The notes under the pieces were generated by a model. The model did not search any database and had not been told where the DNA came from. It saw only the letters and a program-made list of their open reading frames with translations. From positions 1 to 6,283 of the forward strand of contig JACQFG010000002.1 of NCBI GenBank assembly GCA_016200155.1: a stretch of DNA of 6,283 nt. Direction: 5' to 3'. Origin of the DNA: Planctomycetota bacterium. GTDB taxonomy: Bacteria > Planctomycetota > Planctomycetia > Gemmatales > Gemmataceae. This document shows, piece by piece, positions 5,338 through 6,283 of this stretch; the first letter of the stretch is position 1; the number at the start of each line of letters is the position of its first letter. The position numbers were made by a program, and so were the translations under genes.

Positions 5338-6283
5338 CTAAAACAAATCCGCCGCCGTCACGCGCGCCACTTCGTCGATCGTCGTGATTCCTTGCGATAC
5401 CTTCTTCCAGCCGTCCTGACGCAGCGTGATCATGCCGTTGCGCATCGCCTCGGCCCGGAGCACGTTGGCGTTGGTCCGCTGCACGATCAGGTCCTTCATG
5501 GCGTCGGTGTTGACCAGCAGCTCGTAGATGCCGGTTCGGCCGCGAAAGCCGGTCTGATGGCATTTGCGGCAGCCCTTGCCGCGCCATAGTGTTGTCGGCG
5601 GATTGCCGGCGGCGACACCGGGGAAATCGGCCGGCAGATCGCCGATGTGCGGCGTGAAGGGTTCCTTGCATTCCGCACAAATCGTTCGCACCAGCCGCTG
5701 GGCCATCACGCCCTCGACCGTGCTCGATACCAGGAACGGCTCGATGCCCATGTCGATGAGGCGCGTGAAGGCGCTCGGCGTGTCGTTGGTGTGCAGCGTG
5801 CTGAAGACGAGGTGGCCCGTCAGCGACGACTGGATCGCCGCCTCCGCCGTCTCGAAATCGCGCATTTCGCCGATCAGGATGACGTCGGGGTCGTGACGCA
5901 GAATGCTGCGCAAGCAGGCCGCGAACGTCAGGCCGATCTTCGGATGAATCTGAATCTGGCTGATCGCCGGCTGCTGATATTCGACGGGATCCTCGACGGT
6001 GATGATCTTGGTCGTGTCTTCCTTGATCTCGTTGAGCGCGGAGTAGAGCGTGGTGCTCTTGCCCGAGCCGGTCGGGCCCGTGACCAGAATGATGCCGTGC
6101 GGCCGATCGATCATCTTGCGGAACAGCTCATACGTCTCCTGCAACATGCCGACGTTCTTCAGGTTGAAGACCATGCGCGACTTGTCCAGGAGACGCATGA
6201 CGATGCCTTCGCCGTGGATCATCAGAATGATCGAGACGCGGACATCGATCTCGCGGTTGTTGACGCGCATCTTGATGCGGCCA
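5338..6283 (-). CDS. gspE: Type II secretion ATPase GspE (C-terminal part, 5' end outside window)
   Basis: GspE is the cytoplasmic AAA+-like secretion ATPase that powers pseudopilus assembly through GspF and GspL. The frame is open to the window edge (GRIK precedes the Met at 6270), so that Met is internal and the N-terminal domains are missing. Counting from 6270, the visible part has REIDVRVS (6-13), Walker A GPTGSGKST (65-73), the Asp box TVEDPVEY (91-98), Walker B ILIGEMRD (131-138), and the His box GHLVFSTLHTND (152-163). A four-Cys zinc motif follows (C198, C201, C234, C237) and then GFRGRTGIYELL. The four-Cys domain separates GspE/PilB-type ATPases from PilT-type retraction ATPases, which lack it. 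PilB of a type IV pilus is the nearest alternative, but linkage to gspF-K favours GspE. All catalytic motifs look intact. Confidence 0.95.
   Translation of the reverse strand, partial: GRIKMRVNNREIDVRVSIILMIHGEGIVMRLLDKSRMVFNLKNVGMLQETYELFRKMIDRPHGIILVTGPTGSGKSTTLYSALNEIKEDTTKIITVEDPVEYQQPAISQIQIHPKIGLTFAACLRSILRHDPDVILIGEMRDFETAEAAIQSSLTGHLVFSTLHTNDTPSAFTRLIDMGIEPFLVSSTVEGVMAQRLVRTICAECKEPFTPHIGDLPADFPGVAAGNPPTTLWRGKGCRKCHQTGFRGRTGIYELLVNTDAMKDLIVQRTNANVLRAEAMRNGMITLRQDGWKKVSQGITTIDEVARVTAADLF

Overview
The window carries one minus-strand operon for the inner-membrane platform and pseudopilins of a type II secretion system (T2SS, general secretion pathway). Read 5'->3' on the minus strand (high to low coordinates) the order is gspE (3' part only, cut by the window edge), gspF, gspG, gspH (broken), gspI, gspJ, gspK. 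This is the canonical E-F-G-H-I-J-K order. gspC, gspD, gspL and gspM are not in the window. The plus strand has many long open frames, but all are shadows of these GC-rich genes.

Organism: the DNA is GC-rich and the proteins are diverged from proteobacterial T2SS. The Pro/Ala/Thr-rich additions in GspI and GspJ, together with a GTAG-headed REP repeat built on GTCAGGCT/AGCCTGAC, make me think of Planctomycetota (Pirellulales-like). That is recollection and inference; no search was run.

Layout: 5338-6283 is the gspE ATPase C-terminal core. 5288-5335 is a perfect 48-bp palindrome. 4056-5267 is gspF. 3896-4055 is the gspF-gspG gap, with a second palindrome of the same family (4000-4043), an AT-rich promoter-like patch and a strong Shine-Dalgarno site. 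3458-3895 is gspG. 3327-3457 holds a REPIN-like element (3344-3430). 2999-3326 is gspH, which is short and frameshifted. 2391-3002 is gspI, 1533-2387 gspJ and 41-1525 gspK. 1-36 is a third palindrome, truncated by the window edge. No gene-free stretch reaches 300 bases.

How the genes work together: GspE hydrolyses ATP at the cytoplasmic face and, through GspF, drives assembly of a periplasmic pseudopilus. The pseudopilus is made of the major pseudopilin GspG and the minor pseudopilins H, I, J and K. All five pseudopilins show an N-terminal prepilin-peptidase site followed by a hydrophobic helix. From gspH to gspK the genes are tightly packed (4-base overlap, then gaps of 3 and 7 bases), which suggests translational coupling. 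Upstream, every junction carries a palindromic or inverted repeat.

Most worth a second look: (1) three intergenic palindromes with compensatory base changes, each just 3' of a gsp stop codon; (2) a REPIN-like element between gspG and gspH; (3) a gspH that seems to have lost its middle and its frame; (4) a textbook EF-hand loop in GspK.
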